Source: Planctomycetota bacterium (GTDB lineage: Bacteria > Planctomycetota > Phycisphaerae > Sedimentisphaerales > Anaerobacaceae). Taken from it: DNA of 52,861 nt. The DNA lies in contig CP070728.1 of NCBI GenBank assembly GCA_020351025.1, positions 1,554,321 through 1,607,181 on the forward strand, written 5' to 3'. Below are positions 8,624-17,842 of the stretch, in pieces (positions within the stretch are counted from its first letter, which is position 1; every line of letters starts with the position of its first letter). A program made the position numbers and the translations under genes. The notes beneath the pieces were generated by a model that was given only the letters and a program-made list of their open reading frames with translations, was not told where the DNA came from and did not search any database.

Positions 8624-9787
8624 ATGACTAATTACGAAAGATTTGTGAAAACGATTAACTGGGAACAGTCTGACAGGATATTAACCTACGATTTTGTAGA
8701 TAACAAAGAATTACTTGCAAAATATGGAGGTTACGATGAATCAAAGAAGTATTCCTTCGAACAGTTAGTTGAAATAAATGCCAAGTCTTTCAAAGGGATG
8801 GGGCTTAATGTGACACGCTTTATATATGACCCTGCAAATCACTGGATGGGCTCAAAAATTGAGAACTGGATACGTTTTTTGGGAGTAAATCCCAATGACT
8901 GGGAAGTATCTCAGAAGGGCGGAACTGCCTGGATTTCGAAAAGACCTTTTTCAAATCTAAAAGAGCTTGAAAAAAACATGCCTAATCCACCAAAACTCGA
9001 AGAGGTGAAAGAGTGGTATGTACCGCCTATTAAATACATAAAAGAAGTTTTTGATGATTATAACATCGTTTTCATTGGAGCGGTCGATGGCCCTTTAGAG
9101 GACTCTTACATATATACTGATACGGAGCTTTTTATGACAGCGATTTACGATGCTCCGGAACTTGTTTCCGAGATTATGGATTGTACCGCCAAATTTTCGG
9201 CCTATATCGCACAGTTTTTCGCTGAGAATGCAACGGTACCTCTTGTGTTTATGGGCGAGGACATTGCATGTTGTACAGGGCCAATGTTCAGCCCAAAGTT
9301 TATAACCGAATACGCCCTTCCCAGATGGAGATGGATTATGGACCCAATTAAAAAGAAGGGTTTTAAGTCCCTGTTTCACACCGATGGAAGATATGGCGAG
9401 CTTTTGCCAATAATATTTGACGAATTTGGAGCTGACGGTCTTAATCCTATAGAGAGAAATGAATGCAATGACATTTTTGAAATAAGAAAACAGTATCCTG
9501 ATAAACTACTTTTCGGAAATGTCTGCTGTGCAGTTACCCTACCCCATGGTAACATCTATGATGTTGAAGATGAAACACTGGAACTGATAGAAAAGATTGG
9601 TCCACAGGGTGGCATATTGATAGGTTCTTCCAGCGAAGTTCATGACCTGGTCCCTGTTGAAAATGCCCTGACAATGTATAGAACGGTTCATGAATATGGA
9701 ACATATCCGATCGATGTAGAGAGAATTCGAAAGCAAAGGAACGATATTAAAGATAAATTAAAAATAAGAAAAGGACAATTTCCTTAG
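8624..9787 (+). CDS. Uroporphyrinogen-decarboxylase-fold protein 3
   Basis: A 387-residue URO-D superfamily protein, last of the array. It starts MTNYERFVKTINWEQSDRIL, carries KSLFHTDGRYGELLPIIFDE near residue 245 (the HTDG barrel motif), then GADGLNPIERNEC and GNVCCAVTLPHG. The cysteine pair at the latter site sits where MtaA/MtbA-type proteins place a zinc-ligand cysteine, so of the three URO-D-fold proteins here this one is the best candidate for metal-dependent methyl transfer. A glycine-rich segment (GPQGGILIGSSSEVHD) and a basic tail follow. No corrinoid-binding protein gene is nearby, so a partner would have to be encoded elsewhere. Function is inferred only at fold level. Confidence 0.88.
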   Translation: MTNYERFVKTINWEQSDRILTYDFVDNKELLAKYGGYDESKKYSFEQLVEINAKSFKGMGLNVTRFIYDPANHWMGSKIENWIRFLGVNPNDWEVSQKGGTAWISKRPFSNLKELEKNMPNPPKLEEVKEWYVPPIKYIKEVFDDYNIVFIGAVDGPLEDSYIYTDTELFMTAIYDAPELVSEIMDCTAKFSAYIAQFFAENATVPLVFMGEDIACCTGPMFSPKFITEYALPRWRWIMDPIKKKGFKSLFHTDGRYGELLPIIFDEFGADGLNPIERNECNDIFEIRKQYPDKLLFGNVCCAVTLPHGNIYDVEDETLELIEKIGPQGGILIGSSSEVHDLVPVENALTMYRTVHEYGTYPIDVERIRKQRNDIKDKLKIRKGQFP

Positions 9788-10339
9788 TCTGCCTGTTATC
9801 ACATTAGAAGAATTATCAATAAAAGCCAAGAAGCAACTCGATGGTCTGCTAAAGCTCGCCAAAACTCAGATTTTCCTCGTCAAAATTCAGATGTGTTCTA
9901 ACATTCATTGACTTTAAATTACTACCTGGACATACACGCAGCTATTGGCAGCTTTGTGCCTGCATATATAATATTGCTCATTGTATCGGTTATATCGATA
10001 TCGAAGAGAAATTATCTCGTTGACAATGAAAAAAATATTAAAATTTAGTGACATCAATTTCAGACTGAATTGCCAACCGTCCCATAAAAAGCCTCTCGGT
10101 TTTCTAAAAGTTACAAACCATTTCATCATCCTATAAAGCTATCTGCAATCTCGAAGAAACCGGCATTTTTGCTCCCAGCGCTTTCTATAGTATACTTTAT
10201 ATACAGAGTATTTCAAGGTTTAGGAAGCCACCACGCTGTACCCTGAGATTCTTCTTAGATATTACATGTTTGCAATTTATCGAAAGAAACTTATTTATGC
10301 TAAGAACCTATCAAGTAGCAATGGATTGAGGGTAACTGA
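9788..10339. other. Intergenic region before the pilus cluster
   Basis: No supportable gene. A possible pilus-operon promoter is TTGCTC at 10169-10174 and TATACT at 10191-10196 with a 16-base spacer (the -10 is good, the -35 poor). Near 9858-9898 two imperfect direct copies of an 18-base phrase occur (CGCCAAAACTCAGATTTT, then CGTCAAAATTCAGATGTG). Their role is unknown. Confidence 0.4.
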
Positions 10340-12115
10340 ATGAAACCCGCACAACGTACCTCTAATACCCCTACTCCCGGAACACGAACTGATTTTCTAT
10401 TTGGTGAGCTGCTCGTATCCAAAGGGCTTTTAACCCGCGGGGAATTAGTTGAAGCTTTAAACGAACAGCGTGAGCAGGGTGGCCGGCTCGGCGAGGTACT
10501 GCTTCGACTAAAAATGCTAAGTGATGAGGATGTCACACTCGCTCTGGCTGAACACCTTTCAATGGAGTATATGCGCCTCGATGACGTTACCAGAATAGAC
10601 ATGAATGTCGCCCGAATGCTGCCTGAAGGTATCTCAAAGCGGTTTTGCCTCGTAGCTATTAGCGAGATAGATAACAAAGTTATCGTGGCGATGGCTGACC
10701 CGCTTAATGTTATCGCTATCGATACAATAACCCTAAAAATAAAACGCCAGATTAAGGTTGTAATCAGTTCACCGCAGGAAATTCGCCAGGCAATAGAGGT
10801 GATTTATCACGGTTCTGATGTCGAAGAACAACGGCTTCGCGACTTAGTAGAGCTTGAGGATGGCGAAGAAGAAAAGGTTGAAGTTATAGAGGAAACTTCA
10901 GAAGCAGATATAGAAAGTGAAGTAGCTGCTACCAAAGCACCTGTAATTCGCTTTGTTGACTTGCTGCTAAGCCAAGCGGTCAAAAGCAGAGCAAGCGATA
11001 TTCATATTGAACCGCAGGAAAAATCGATGATGATTCGTATGCGAATTGACGGGGTGCTTCGGGATATGGTCCCACCAGCCAGAAAAATGCAGGCTGCCAT
11101 AGTTGCCAGAGTCAAGATTCTCTCAGAGATGGATATTGCCGAGCGCAGATTGCCGCAAGACGGCCGATTGAAAGTGAGAATGTCCGGCAGAGACATAGAC
11201 GTGCGCGTCTCGGTGATTCCAACAATATATGGTGAAAAGGTGGTGATGCGAATACTTGATGTAGCGGCGGTAAACCATGATGTTGACCAACTTGGCTTTG
11301 GACCCAAACTTCTTGAAGAGTTTAAGACTATATTGTCATTACCTCATGGCATCATAGTTGTAACCGGACCAACCGGCAGCGGTAAAAGTACCACATTGTA
11401 CTCGGCACTAAATTATGTAAAGGATCCGACGAAAAATATTACTACGGTTGAAGACCCGGTGGAATATCGGCTTGCAGGGATTAACCAGATTCAAATCAAA
11501 CCAGAAATCAAGCTAAATTTTGCAACATGTTTGCGTGCAATTTTGAGACAGGACCCTGACATAATTCTAATAGGTGAAATCAGAGACAAGGAGACGGTTG
11601 AGATCGCGATAAAGGCATCTTTGACCGGCCATCTGGTTTTAAGCACGTTTCACACCAATGATGCCCCCAGCGCCATAAGCAGATTTATCTATATGGGTAT
11701 CGAACCGTATTTGTTAGCTTCAACGCTCAATTTAGTGCTCGCTCAGCGACTGATAAGAAAAATCTGCGAACACTGCAAAGAACCTGTTGACCTCAGTGAA
11801 AAAGTCCTCAAACGATTGAATATCAGCGCTGAGCAACAGAAAAAAGACGCTGTCTTTTACCACGGCCGAGGGTGCAACGCCTGCGGTGGCTCAGGTTATT
11901 TGGGTCGATTACCTGTATTTGAGTTTTTGGTTATGGATAATGATGTACGGGAAAAGCTCATAACAGGTGCTAATGAGTCCCAAATAAGAGCAATGGCACG
12001 CCAAAAAGGTTATGGGGGACTACTCGAAAGCGCCGTAAGTAAGATGTTACAGGGCTTAACTACCGCCGAAGAGGTCCTTAGGGTAACATTTGCGGAAGAT
12101 GTAAAATCAGAATAA
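10340..12115 (+). CDS. pilB: Type IV pilus / type II secretion assembly ATPase PilB (GspE)
   Basis: Hexameric cytoplasmic motor that drives polymerisation of pilin. The 591-residue protein has an N-terminal MshEN-type domain (LFGELLVSKGLLTRGELVEA) and a C-terminal secretion ATPase domain: Walker A GPTGSGKSTT near residue 342, Asp and His boxes, and Walker B DPDIILIGEIRD near 404. A four-cysteine zinc site (CEHC near 475, CNACGGSG near 512) marks it as an extension ATPase of the PilB/GspE class and separates it from the retraction ATPase PilT, which is not encoded here. It is the first gene of the pilus cluster and is followed by pilC after 176 bases. Which name applies, PilB or GspE, depends on whether the machine makes a long pilus or a secretion pseudopilus. 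Confidence 0.95.
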   Translation: MKPAQRTSNTPTPGTRTDFLFGELLVSKGLLTRGELVEALNEQREQGGRLGEVLLRLKMLSDEDVTLALAEHLSMEYMRLDDVTRIDMNVARMLPEGISKRFCLVAISEIDNKVIVAMADPLNVIAIDTITLKIKRQIKVVISSPQEIRQAIEVIYHGSDVEEQRLRDLVELEDGEEEKVEVIEETSEADIESEVAATKAPVIRFVDLLLSQAVKSRASDIHIEPQEKSMMIRMRIDGVLRDMVPPARKMQAAIVARVKILSEMDIAERRLPQDGRLKVRMSGRDIDVRVSVIPTIYGEKVVMRILDVAAVNHDVDQLGFGPKLLEEFKTILSLPHGIIVVTGPTGSGKSTTLYSALNYVKDPTKNITTVEDPVEYRLAGINQIQIKPEIKLNFATCLRAILRQDPDIILIGEIRDKETVEIAIKASLTGHLVLSTFHTNDAPSAISRFIYMGIEPYLLASTLNLVLAQRLIRKICEHCKEPVDLSEKVLKRLNISAEQQKKDAVFYHGRGCNACGGSGYLGRLPVFEFLVMDNDVREKLITGANESQIRAMARQKGYGGLLESAVSKMLQGLTTAEEVLRVTFAEDVKSE

Positions 12116-12291
12116 CACGTGTTGGCTCTTCCGGAGGGGAACTTATAACAAAATAGTAAAGGCTTAGTTATTTCTGTATGCGGATTTTAACTAAACTTAA
12201 GGTACTTGGACGCCGATGTTATATTGCTGCGGAAAGTGCAAATAAAAAAAGCCGCTAAATAGCAACCAACACCAAGGAGAAGGTGTAATAA

Positions 12292-13500
12292 ATGAAAAGC
12301 TACAAGTATATCGCCCGGGATTCATCAGGCCACCGAAAAGAGGGCTTAAGAGAGGCATTAGCATCAAATGATGTACTTGCCTGGCTTCGCGAGCAGGCTC
12401 TTATACCCATATCTGTCAATGAGATGTCCCTCGACATTAAACAAAGTCAACGTAAGACTCATCGAAAACACATCAAATCAGCGGACATGTCAACACTTTG
12501 CTGGCAATTGACCACAATGGTGGAAGGAGGCATTCCAATCACCACAGCTTTAGAGACCATCTCCGAAGACATAGAAAATTTACGGCTCCAGCAAGTTCTC
12601 CAACAAATTGTGGACAAAATGCATAAAGGCGTGTCTTTCTCAGACAGTATTTCGGAGTATCCTAAAATTTTTAATCGGCTCTCTTGTGCGATGTTATTAG
12701 CTGGTGAAACGGGCGGTAATCTCCCGGAAGCCCTGCGCAGACTTGCGGAGTATTTTGACGGTCGGGATAAATTAGCCAAAAAGGTTAAAGGGGCGATGGC
12801 CTACCCTATCTTCGTCTTAAGCTTTATAGTGCTAATAGTCGCGTTCATAATGGGTTTTATCATTCCGAGATTTAGAACTATATTTGACCAATTTGGCGGA
12901 AAGCTGCCTGCTTTTACCCAAGCATTTATGAGCTTCTATGATGGGCTTAAAAACAACCTCGTCTATATTATCGGCTTTATCTTCATATTAGTGGTTTTCT
13001 GTATGCTGTCTTATTCCAAAAGCAAGAAAGGTCATTACATATTTTCCAAAATCGCACTTTCTTTGCCTTTGCTGGGTAAGATATTCAGTCAAGCCTTCAT
13101 CACGACGTTCTGCAGAACGATGGCTACGTTAGTTGGTGCCGGCGTTTCTGTGCTTGAGGTGCTTGATATTCTCGTTGGAATGACCAATAACGATATTATA
13201 AAAGACGCGATAATACAAACCAGAGAGCATATTGTCGGGGGTGCAAACATCTCTTTCAGTATGGCCTCAGCAGGCTTTTTCCCCAATATGGTCGTCAAAA
13301 TGATACAAGTCGGTGAAGAAAGCGGCTCACTGCCAAAAGTACTTGAAAGAACCAGCAATTATTATGAGCGAAAGGTCGACTCTACCATAACCACTGTGAT
13401 AAGCCTGCTTGAGCCACTAATGATTGTAACGGTTGGAGCAATTGTGTTGGTGGTAGTTCTGGCATTATATCTACCGATTTTCTCAATGAAAGCCGGGTAA
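12292..13500 (+). CDS. pilC: Pilus/secretion inner-membrane platform protein PilC (GspF)
   Basis: The 402-residue platform protein that the assembly ATPase acts on. It has two tandem T2SSF domains (about residues 65-195 and 270-395) and three strongly hydrophobic segments at about 165-190, 220-245 and 372-396, the standard architecture. The N-terminus (SYKYIARDSSGHRKEG) is the usual short beta domain. The start has AAGGAGAAGG eight to ten bases upstream. It follows pilB and precedes the major pilin, an order seen in many Gram-negative pilus and pseudopilus operons. The cell therefore has an inner-membrane machine of conventional composition. Confidence 0.95.
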   Translation: MKSYKYIARDSSGHRKEGLREALASNDVLAWLREQALIPISVNEMSLDIKQSQRKTHRKHIKSADMSTLCWQLTTMVEGGIPITTALETISEDIENLRLQQVLQQIVDKMHKGVSFSDSISEYPKIFNRLSCAMLLAGETGGNLPEALRRLAEYFDGRDKLAKKVKGAMAYPIFVLSFIVLIVAFIMGFIIPRFRTIFDQFGGKLPAFTQAFMSFYDGLKNNLVYIIGFIFILVVFCMLSYSKSKKGHYIFSKIALSLPLLGKIFSQAFITTFCRTMATLVGAGVSVLEVLDILVGMTNNDIIKDAIIQTREHIVGGANISFSMASAGFFPNMVVKMIQVGEESGSLPKVLERTSNYYERKVDSTITTVISLLEPLMIVTVGAIVLVVVLALYLPIFSMKAG

Positions 13501-13606
13501 TCCAAAAGCCTAAAAAAAATAAAAACTCGTATAGTAGCCAATGGATTTGGCCGACTGGTAGTCAAGAGCGAAGTAATTTGAAAACATTTTTTAGGAGAGA
13601 TTTAAG

Positions 13607-14017
13607 ATGAAGAGTAGAAAAGGCTTCACACTGATCGAGCTGATGGTAGTTGTTCTTATCGTCGGCATCTTAGCAGCAGTGGCGATTCCGATTATGCGAG
13701 GCCGAATTGACTCGGCTAAGTGGTCGGAAGGCAAAGCTGGTGCCGGCTCAATCCGCACAGCTGCCAGGGCTTTCTGCGCTGAGAAGGGCCCGACCTGGAC
13801 CGGTGTCTGGGCTAATGTCACCCTGGCAGACATTGGCTTTGCAGCTGGGGACCTGACCGGCAAGTACTTTGATGATGACGACTATGGCATTGCATTTAGT
13901 GCCTACGATACCTACCTGATTACCGTTACTGCCGGTAACCTGGGTACTCCTGCTGAAGCACCTTCAGTACCCGCCGTCGTGACACTTGACCAGACCGGTA
14001 CTTTCACCCCTCCATAA
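13607..14017 (+). CDS. Type IV pilin / major pseudopilin (PilA/GspG-like)
   Basis: A 136-residue prepilin. After a short basic leader (MKSRKG) comes [20 protein letters not shown]: the prepilin peptidase cuts after the glycine, and the glutamate at mature position 5 and the hydrophobic assembly helix are present. The rest is a small globular domain rich in Ala, Gly, Thr and Asp (FDDDDYG near residue 85), with a single cysteine. It has a strong ribosome-binding site (AGGAGA). Its place directly after pilC and its short length fit the main structural subunit. A large hairpin follows at 14162-14196. No prepilin peptidase gene lies in this window. It could be the major pseudopilin of a secretion system instead of a pilus subunit. 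Confidence 0.93.
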   Translation: MKSRKGFTLIELMVVVLIVGILAAVAIPIMRGRIDSAKWSEGKAGAGSIRTAARAFCAEKGPTWTGVWANVTLADIGFAAGDLTGKYFDDDDYGIAFSAYDTYLITVTAGNLGTPAEAPSVPAVVTLDQTGTFTPP

Positions 14018-14058
14018 TTAGCGGGTGAAAGTAAACTGTATTGCATTTTATTGCCCAC

Positions 14059-14196
14059 CCCGGTTTTCTTCTTACCGGGAGTCTAAAAAGGCTGTGTAAG
14101 GTGCAGGAAGGTACAAGAAAGAATATATTCACGTACCTTTGGTTTTTCAATGGTGGAAGTAATGGTGGCTATGACCAGCGTGGCCATAGCCACCAT
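14059..14196 (+). terminator. Hairpins between the major pilin and minor pilin genes (attenuator or processing site)
   Basis: Two inverted repeats follow the pilin stop. The first pairs CCCGGT (14059-14064) with ACCGGG (14074-14079). The second is a perfect 12-base arm pair, ATGGTGGCTATG (14162-14173) with CATAGCCACCAT (14185-14196), and its loop can form a further CCA/TGG stem. Neither has a U-tract after it, so this is not a plain intrinsic terminator. A stable RNA end that protects pilin mRNA, or partial attenuation giving more pilin than minor pilins, is the likely purpose. I found no real gene in 14018-14278. Confidence 0.55.
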
Positions 14197-14278
14197 AAAC
14201 ACCTCGGGCTAAGAATAATGTTTAGGGGGGGCATACATATCCCCATTGCCCCAAAGTTAGTGAGGGGAGATGATAACT

Positions 14279-14758
14279 ATGACTGTTAAACGACTCAAAT
14301 CAGCCGGCGGATTTACTTTAGTTGAGGTAATGACAGCAATTGTCATCCTGTCTGTGGCGGTCATCGGGGCTTCTGGATATAGATATTATGCTGCATTGGA
14401 TGCTCGAAAAGCTGCAATGCACACTACCGCCTCACGAATCGGGCTGCTGCTCTCCGAAAGCTGGCGGGGCGTCAACGGCATCGACACCTACGACCCGGTA
14501 GCTCAATTCGCTTCAGAATTAGCCATCAACGAAAACCCCGATTTCTCCGAGTATGGATACAAAGACGAAAACTTTACCCTACTAGGAAACTACAAAGTTT
14601 CGATGAATGATACCAATTACTGTGCTATTCTATCATGGAGGGACATCACTACCGGATTGAGGGCCTTGAATATCGTCGTAGTCTGGCCGCTACAAAATGA
14701 TGACCTACAGAACTATGCGTTCAGGCGATTTGAGCTCACAACGTACACGACAAATTAG
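14279..14758 (+). CDS. Minor pilin, PilV/GspI-like
   Basis: A 159-residue prepilin-type protein: short basic leader, then GGFTLVEVMTAIVILSVAVI with the cleavage glycine and Glu5. The remainder contains a helix and a beta-rich region (NYCAILSWRDITTGLR), typical of PilV/GspI minor pilins that form the tip complex. The start is set at the second ATG (14279): GAGGGGA at 14262-14268 is about ten bases from it but only two from the ATG at 14270. It lies between the major pilin and the PilW-like gene. The assignment as PilV-like rests on order and length rather than on a diagnostic motif. Confidence 0.85.
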   Translation: MTVKRLKSAGGFTLVEVMTAIVILSVAVIGASGYRYYAALDARKAAMHTTASRIGLLLSESWRGVNGIDTYDPVAQFASELAINENPDFSEYGYKDENFTLLGNYKVSMNDTNYCAILSWRDITTGLRALNIVVVWPLQNDDLQNYAFRRFELTTYTTN

Positions 14759-14785
14759 AATATGCAGGAGGGGGAACAGTAGACT

Positions 14786-15295
14786 ATGTCAAAAAAGAAA
14801 CCTACATTTCGACAGGGTTTTACGCTTATAGAACTAATGTTAGCCACAGTACTCGCGGCTATCATTACATTGGGTCTTAGCATTATACTGGCTGACAGTC
14901 AGCGCGGATGGCATAGGATGTACAATCGTATATACTCCGATGTAGTCACCGACTCTTATTCTGCAAGGAGAATATTTGACCACGTGCTGCGTAGGGCAAG
15001 TGGGGAAAAGTACTTTTTGGGTGATTATGGCGAGTGGATTGAGGTCTATTATTATGGAGATGCAACTTCCGTTTCCGTCGATCGCTACGCACGTTTCTTC
15101 TGTGACGAAAACAACCAATTAAATGTTGAGTACGGTAGCCTCAATCCCACGAAGACACTGGCCGTCCAGACTATTTGTGGAAATGTCTCCAGCTGCATGT
15201 TTAAGGCGACCAACCGCTCTGCCCAAATGATACTTACCCTTGACGACGAAACGCAAAGTGCTACTGTTGTCTCGTCCTCTTTTATGCACAATTGA
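14786..15295 (+). CDS. Minor pilin, PilW/GspJ-like
   Basis: A 169-residue prepilin-type protein with leader MSKKKPTFRQG and hydrophobic helix FTLIELMLATVLAAIITLGL, including Glu5. The body is beta-rich with several aromatic residues (DYGEWIEVYYYGDA) and two or three cysteines that could pair. PilW/GspJ proteins are larger minor pilins of the tip complex, and this order (PilV, PilW, PilX) matches fimU-pilVWX type clusters. It has a purine-rich ribosome-binding site (GGAGGGGG) and is followed after 31 bases by the first PilX-like gene. The exact subclass is inferred from context. Confidence 0.85.
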   Translation: MSKKKPTFRQGFTLIELMLATVLAAIITLGLSIILADSQRGWHRMYNRIYSDVVTDSYSARRIFDHVLRRASGEKYFLGDYGEWIEVYYYGDATSVSVDRYARFFCDENNQLNVEYGSLNPTKTLAVQTICGNVSSCMFKATNRSAQMILTLDDETQSATVVSSSFMHN

Positions 15296-15326
15296 TAACA
15301 TCACTTTTCTTTTTAGGGAGATAAAG

Positions 15327-16538
15327 ATGAATACAAGGCAGTCGCCACAATCAGAAAGAAAAGGTGCTGTTATGGCCTTGGTCTTGCTCGCAATCATGAT
15401 ATTAGCCATAGCCGGTATTGGATTACTGGAGCTCGGCCTCCGCAGTCGTACCATGGCGGCAAGAACTGCCACGGAAATCGAAGCCCGTTGTGCTGCTGAT
15501 GCCGGTCTGGTAAAGGCAGTTTTTGAAATGAACGAGAAGTTGAAGGTCACACCATGGGATGACAGCATCCTGCCTGAGGCAACAGATGAAGTGCTGCCAA
15601 ACTGTGGTGCAACTTTCAGCTATACAGCTACAGGAGACCTGTACAATGGTTATAACATTGAAGCTATTGGAAAATCAGGCTGGGCCTTAAAAAAAGCTAA
15701 TTGCACCCTGGAATTACGAGGACTATTCGAGGCAGCTATCTTCGCTAATACGACTATAAGTCTAAAAGAAGGGACCATAGTAGACTGGTACAATTATGAC
15801 GAGAACGAAAAAAAACTACAAGTCGGTACTAACAGCATCGAATGGGGCAGCATTGACCTGAAAAACAATGTATTCATAAATGGTGACGTTATTGTTGGTT
15901 CTGGCGGGGACCCGGACGTTGTCATCGACGCCTCTTGGGTCACTATCACCGGTGATACTTACGCCATGACTGAAATATATCAGTTGCCCTCAATAGAAGT
16001 ACCGGAATACCTCGAGCTTCTGCCATCTAACAAAACTATAAATGATACCAACACAATAACCACTTCTGGAAAATATGATGGCATTAACCTTGGGCCCGGC
16101 AAGATAATTACAATTGACGGACCGGTTGCCCTTAATATTACCGGCGATATAATTTTCAAGAATTCATCTCAGTTACAGATAGTCGACGCAGAGACAAACC
16201 CTAACGCCTCTCTGACTTTGTATGTAGGGGGAAATATTGATTGTAGATACGGAAGCGCTCTTAACAACCTAACCAAAGACCCCAAGAAACTAAAAGTGTA
16301 TGGACTTGATAGCTGTCTCGATATGGATTTTAAGAACAGCACCGATTTCTACGGGGCCATTTACGCCCCTAAGGCAGATGTAACTTTCTATAATTCCAGT
16401 GATGCGTATGGCGCCGTCATAGCCGATAGTTTTGAGCAACTAAATACTGCTACCTTTCACTACGATGCGTCCCTGCGAGATGTAAATATAGATGAAGAGG
16501 CTGTGCGTTTCATAATAAAACAGTGGAGCGAGGAGTAA
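15327..16538 (+). CDS. PilX-like minor pilin with a beta-rich C-terminal domain, copy 1
   Basis: A 403-residue protein. The N-terminus (SERKGAVMALVLLAIMILAI, then a segment rich in Ala/Arg and 'ARCAADAGLVKAVFEMN') is the PilX N-terminal pattern. It lacks the classic FTLIE motif. The long C-terminal part is beta-rich, Asn/Asp/Thr-rich and repetitive, and ends with a 'LKVYGLDSC...FYGAIYAPKADVTFYN' block that I associate with the DUF7305 family, likely a small beta-helix. The start is placed at 15327 because AGGGAG lies seven bases upstream; an in-frame ATG at 15240 would overlap the preceding gene. It is paralogous over its whole length to the next gene. Exposure at the pilus tip or cell surface as an adhesive domain is an inference. 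Confidence 0.84.
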   Translation: MNTRQSPQSERKGAVMALVLLAIMILAIAGIGLLELGLRSRTMAARTATEIEARCAADAGLVKAVFEMNEKLKVTPWDDSILPEATDEVLPNCGATFSYTATGDLYNGYNIEAIGKSGWALKKANCTLELRGLFEAAIFANTTISLKEGTIVDWYNYDENEKKLQVGTNSIEWGSIDLKNNVFINGDVIVGSGGDPDVVIDASWVTITGDTYAMTEIYQLPSIEVPEYLELLPSNKTINDTNTITTSGKYDGINLGPGKIITIDGPVALNITGDIIFKNSSQLQIVDAETNPNASLTLYVGGNIDCRYGSALNNLTKDPKKLKVYGLDSCLDMDFKNSTDFYGAIYAPKADVTFYNSSDAYGAVIADSFEQLNTATFHYDASLRDVNIDEEAVRFIIKQWSEE

Positions 16539-16627
16539 GTAAACAAATGCAGCCTTCAGACAACTACCTTCTGGGTTACTGGTATGCATAAATTAATAAC
16601 AAAATATCTTGTAAGGGTGAGGTCAAA

Positions 16628-17842
16628 ATGAATAAGCCAATACAATCAAAAAGAAAAGGCTCTGCGTTAGCTCTGGTCATGATTGTACTTATAGTAATGC
16701 TTGCAATGGGTGTGGGCTTGTTGAGTCTCGGCCAGAGCAGCCGTATACGAGCGGCACGAACCGGTTCAGATATTGTAGCCCGCTGCGCCGCCGATGCCGG
16801 ACTGACTAAGTGTATCTTTGAAATGAACAATAAATTGAAAGACGGGAACGAACCTTGGACCGACAGTAACCTACCACATGCAATAAATGAGACACTGGCA
16901 AATTGCGACGCAACGTTTACCTACTCAGTCATAACAGACGACGACAACGTTTATAACATTGAGTCTATTGGAAGCTCCGGTATGGCAAAAAGAAAGGTTA
17001 ACTGCTCTTTGAAATTAGAGGGTTTATTTGAGTACGCAATCTTCGTGCAGGATAACCTAACTCTGCAGAACGGCACTACCGTGGACATGCGTAATGCCGA
17101 CCCCGAAGACCCGGTTCTGAAAATCGGCACCAACAGCATCGAGGAGGCGGTTATTTTCGCGAAAGATGGCGTAACTATAGATGGCGACGTAGTTGTGGGT
17201 TATGGCGGAGATCCGGAAGTTGTTATCGACTCCGTGAAAGAGGTGACCATTACAGGTGATGCTTATGCTGCTCCAGTGGAAGAAGTGTTGCCATCAGTAA
17301 AGGTCCCGGCCTGGCTGGGGGCGCTGCCATCCCAGGGTACTTTGAGCGGCGATACAACAATTACCACTTCCGCAAAATATGATTCCATTAACCTTAACAA
17401 CGGTGAAATACTTACAATTAATGGGGCGGTTAGCATTTATGTTACTGGCAACGTAACCATTGATAATTCCGCCCAGATACTTATAGCCGACGCAAATACG
17501 AATCCTGACGCTTCTTTGACAATGTTTCTAAAGGGAAACCTTGCAAGCCAAAACAAAGGTGTAATTAACAACTCAAGCCTGGACCCCAGGAAACTAAAAG
17601 TATATGGGCTCGATACTTGTCAGGACATCGCTTTTAAGACACAAAGCGTTTTTTATGGAGAAATTTATGCCCCGTATGCAGATGTCCGCGTGTATAACTA
17701 TGTTGAATTTTACGGGTCAGTCATAGCCGGTAGCTTTCTTCAGGATGTATATGCTAACTTTCACTACGATGCGTTACTGCGACAAGCACGGATAAATGAT
17801 ATCGGTGCACACTTCGTAATAAAGCAGTGGAGTGAAGACTAA
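16628..17842 (+). CDS. PilX-like minor pilin with a beta-rich C-terminal domain, copy 2
   Basis: A 404-residue paralogue of the preceding protein: the same PilX-type N-terminus (QSKRKGSALALVMIVLIVML, 'ARCAADAGLTKCIFEMN'), the same ladder-like Asn/Asp-rich middle, and the same terminal block (LKVYGLDTCQDIAFKTQSVF, then YGEIYAPYADV). Both end with an almost identical segment (the 'HYDA-LR' to 'IKQWSE' region). The tandem pair is an old duplication, since the middles have drifted while the ends are conserved. GGGTGAGG precedes the start. A 349-base gap then separates this gene from pilM, so the minor pilins may form their own transcript. Distinct binding specificities of the two C-terminal domains are possible but not shown. 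Confidence 0.84.
   Translation: MNKPIQSKRKGSALALVMIVLIVMLAMGVGLLSLGQSSRIRAARTGSDIVARCAADAGLTKCIFEMNNKLKDGNEPWTDSNLPHAINETLANCDATFTYSVITDDDNVYNIESIGSSGMAKRKVNCSLKLEGLFEYAIFVQDNLTLQNGTTVDMRNADPEDPVLKIGTNSIEEAVIFAKDGVTIDGDVVVGYGGDPEVVIDSVKEVTITGDAYAAPVEEVLPSVKVPAWLGALPSQGTLSGDTTITTSAKYDSINLNNGEILTINGAVSIYVTGNVTIDNSAQILIADANTNPDASLTMFLKGNLASQNKGVINNSSLDPRKLKVYGLDTCQDIAFKTQSVFYGEIYAPYADVRVYNYVEFYGSVIAGSFLQDVYANFHYDALLRQARINDIGAHFVIKQWSED

Noticed and set aside
9914-10129. Minus-strand 71-codon frame in the gap before pilB
   Set aside because: No ribosome-binding site, no recognisable domain, composition follows the AT-rich DNA.
14041-14289. 82-codon frame after the major pilin
   Set aside because: It has no ribosome-binding site and spans two strong inverted repeats, so the region is non-coding.
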